From contig JBKEBQ010000043.1 of assembly GCA_047973225.1 (NCBI GenBank), positions 5,093 to 69,092 on the forward strand: a stretch of DNA of 64,000 bases, in the 5' to 3' direction. A program made the translations under genes and the position numbers. Below the pieces are notes generated by a model that did not search any database, had not been told where the DNA came from, and worked only from the letters and a program-made list of their open reading frames with translations. Below are positions 63,758 through 64,000 of this stretch, one piece after another; positions within the stretch are counted from its first letter, which is position 1, and every line of letters starts with the position of its first letter. The DNA comes from JBKEBQ01 sp047973225 (GTDB lineage: Bacteria; Bacillota_I; Bacilli_A; Erysipelotrichales; Erysipelotrichaceae).

Positions 63758-64000
63758 AAAGAGTACCTCAAAACCATTATAACTCACAATACAACACATA
63801 ATAACAAAAAATTTGACATAAAAAAAGCTTATTTTAAACGTTTTTGAGATCTTTGGAGACTTACAACTGTTCAAAACCCGATGACAATCCAAAAGGAAGA
63901 CATCACAAATATTTGTCATTATAGATCAATCGCTAAAAGGTATGCCAAAGTTATGTAACGAGGGGACCCTTATCTATCTATATAGCTATTGCTACATAGT
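63758..64000. other. Upstream end of the IS1634-type remnant and AT-rich flank
   Basis: No gene recognised. Contains GAGGTACTCTTT before the transposase start (minus strand) and the sequence GACAATCCAAAAGG near 63880 that partly repeats GACAATCCAGAAGG near 63260. The IS end is probably around 63900. Confidence 0.35.

Noticed and set aside
1..64000. CRISPR arrays, tRNA or rRNA genes, riboswitches such as T-boxes
   Set aside because: No regularly spaced repeats, cloverleaf-like segments or T-box motifs were seen by eye in the intergenic regions; only ribosomal-protein leaders were found.

Overview
The window is one AT-rich chromosomal segment of a low-GC Gram-positive bacterium (Bacillota). 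The gene set and order point to the Erysipelotrichia/Bacilli side: ezrA-cysteine desulfurase-thiI, ffh-rpsP-khpA-rimM-trmD-rplS, topA-trmFO-xerC, rpsB-tsf, pyrH-frr-uppS-cdsA-dxr, smc-ftsY-ylxM, and rplU-prp-rpmA-obgE with an L27 that carries the Prp-cleaved leader. A family-level placement is inference; no 16S or tRNA gene is present. Most of the window is conserved housekeeping DNA with tight spacing, short gene overlaps and clear Rho-independent terminators.

Layout. 1-4.7 kb: 3' end of a FtsK/SpoIIIE translocase, a pair of M16 peptidase homologues, a small SSB-like protein and, on the minus strand, rpsD with a long leader. 4.9-9.8 kb: ezrA, cysteine desulfurase, thiI and an RlmA-type methyltransferase. 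9.9-21.7 kb: SRP/ribosome-maturation genes, two tandem signal peptidases I, rbgA, rnhB, dprA, topA, trmFO and xerC. 21.7-26.7 kb: a decayed accessory island between xerC and rpsB, holding a lactococcin-972-type bacteriocin locus (broken bacteriocin, shattered membrane protein, intact ABC ATPase) and a shattered ISNCY-type transposase. It is bounded by a 37-bp near-perfect direct repeat that contains the end of xerC on one side and the -35 box of the rpsB promoter on the other. 26.7-36.1 kb: rpsB, tsf, a secreted GH3 glycosidase, then pyrH to dxr.

36.3-43.9 kb: a self-contained carbohydrate operon inserted between dxr and rseP (PRD regulator, class II aldolase, short TIM, YjbQ, galactitol-type PTS IIA/IIB/IIC, a two-TM protein and a FucA-like aldolase), with its own promoter overlapped by a cre-like site and its own terminator. 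44.2-46.3 kb: rseP, then a small cassette (remnant of a DUF2599-like secreted protein plus an intact 82-aa two-TM protein) bracketed by two nearly identical terminators. 46.5-62.7 kb: two peptidases, a hemolysin III-family protein, an unusually short SMC, ftsY, ylxM, ackA, an NrnA-like phosphoesterase, dnaE, the rplU operon and obgE. 62.7-64 kb: an unknown 85-aa gene whose start codon lies in a hairpin, then a broken IS1634-type transposase.

The most interesting material is the repeat-bounded xerC-rpsB island, the terminator-bracketed secreted-protein/two-TM cassette, the PTS operon with a YjbQ protein, the symmetrically shortened SMC, and several compact regulatory arrangements (a promoter inside a terminator stem, a probable leaderless dprA, a hairpin-masked start codon). 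Promoter, leader and terminator calls are by eye and unverified.
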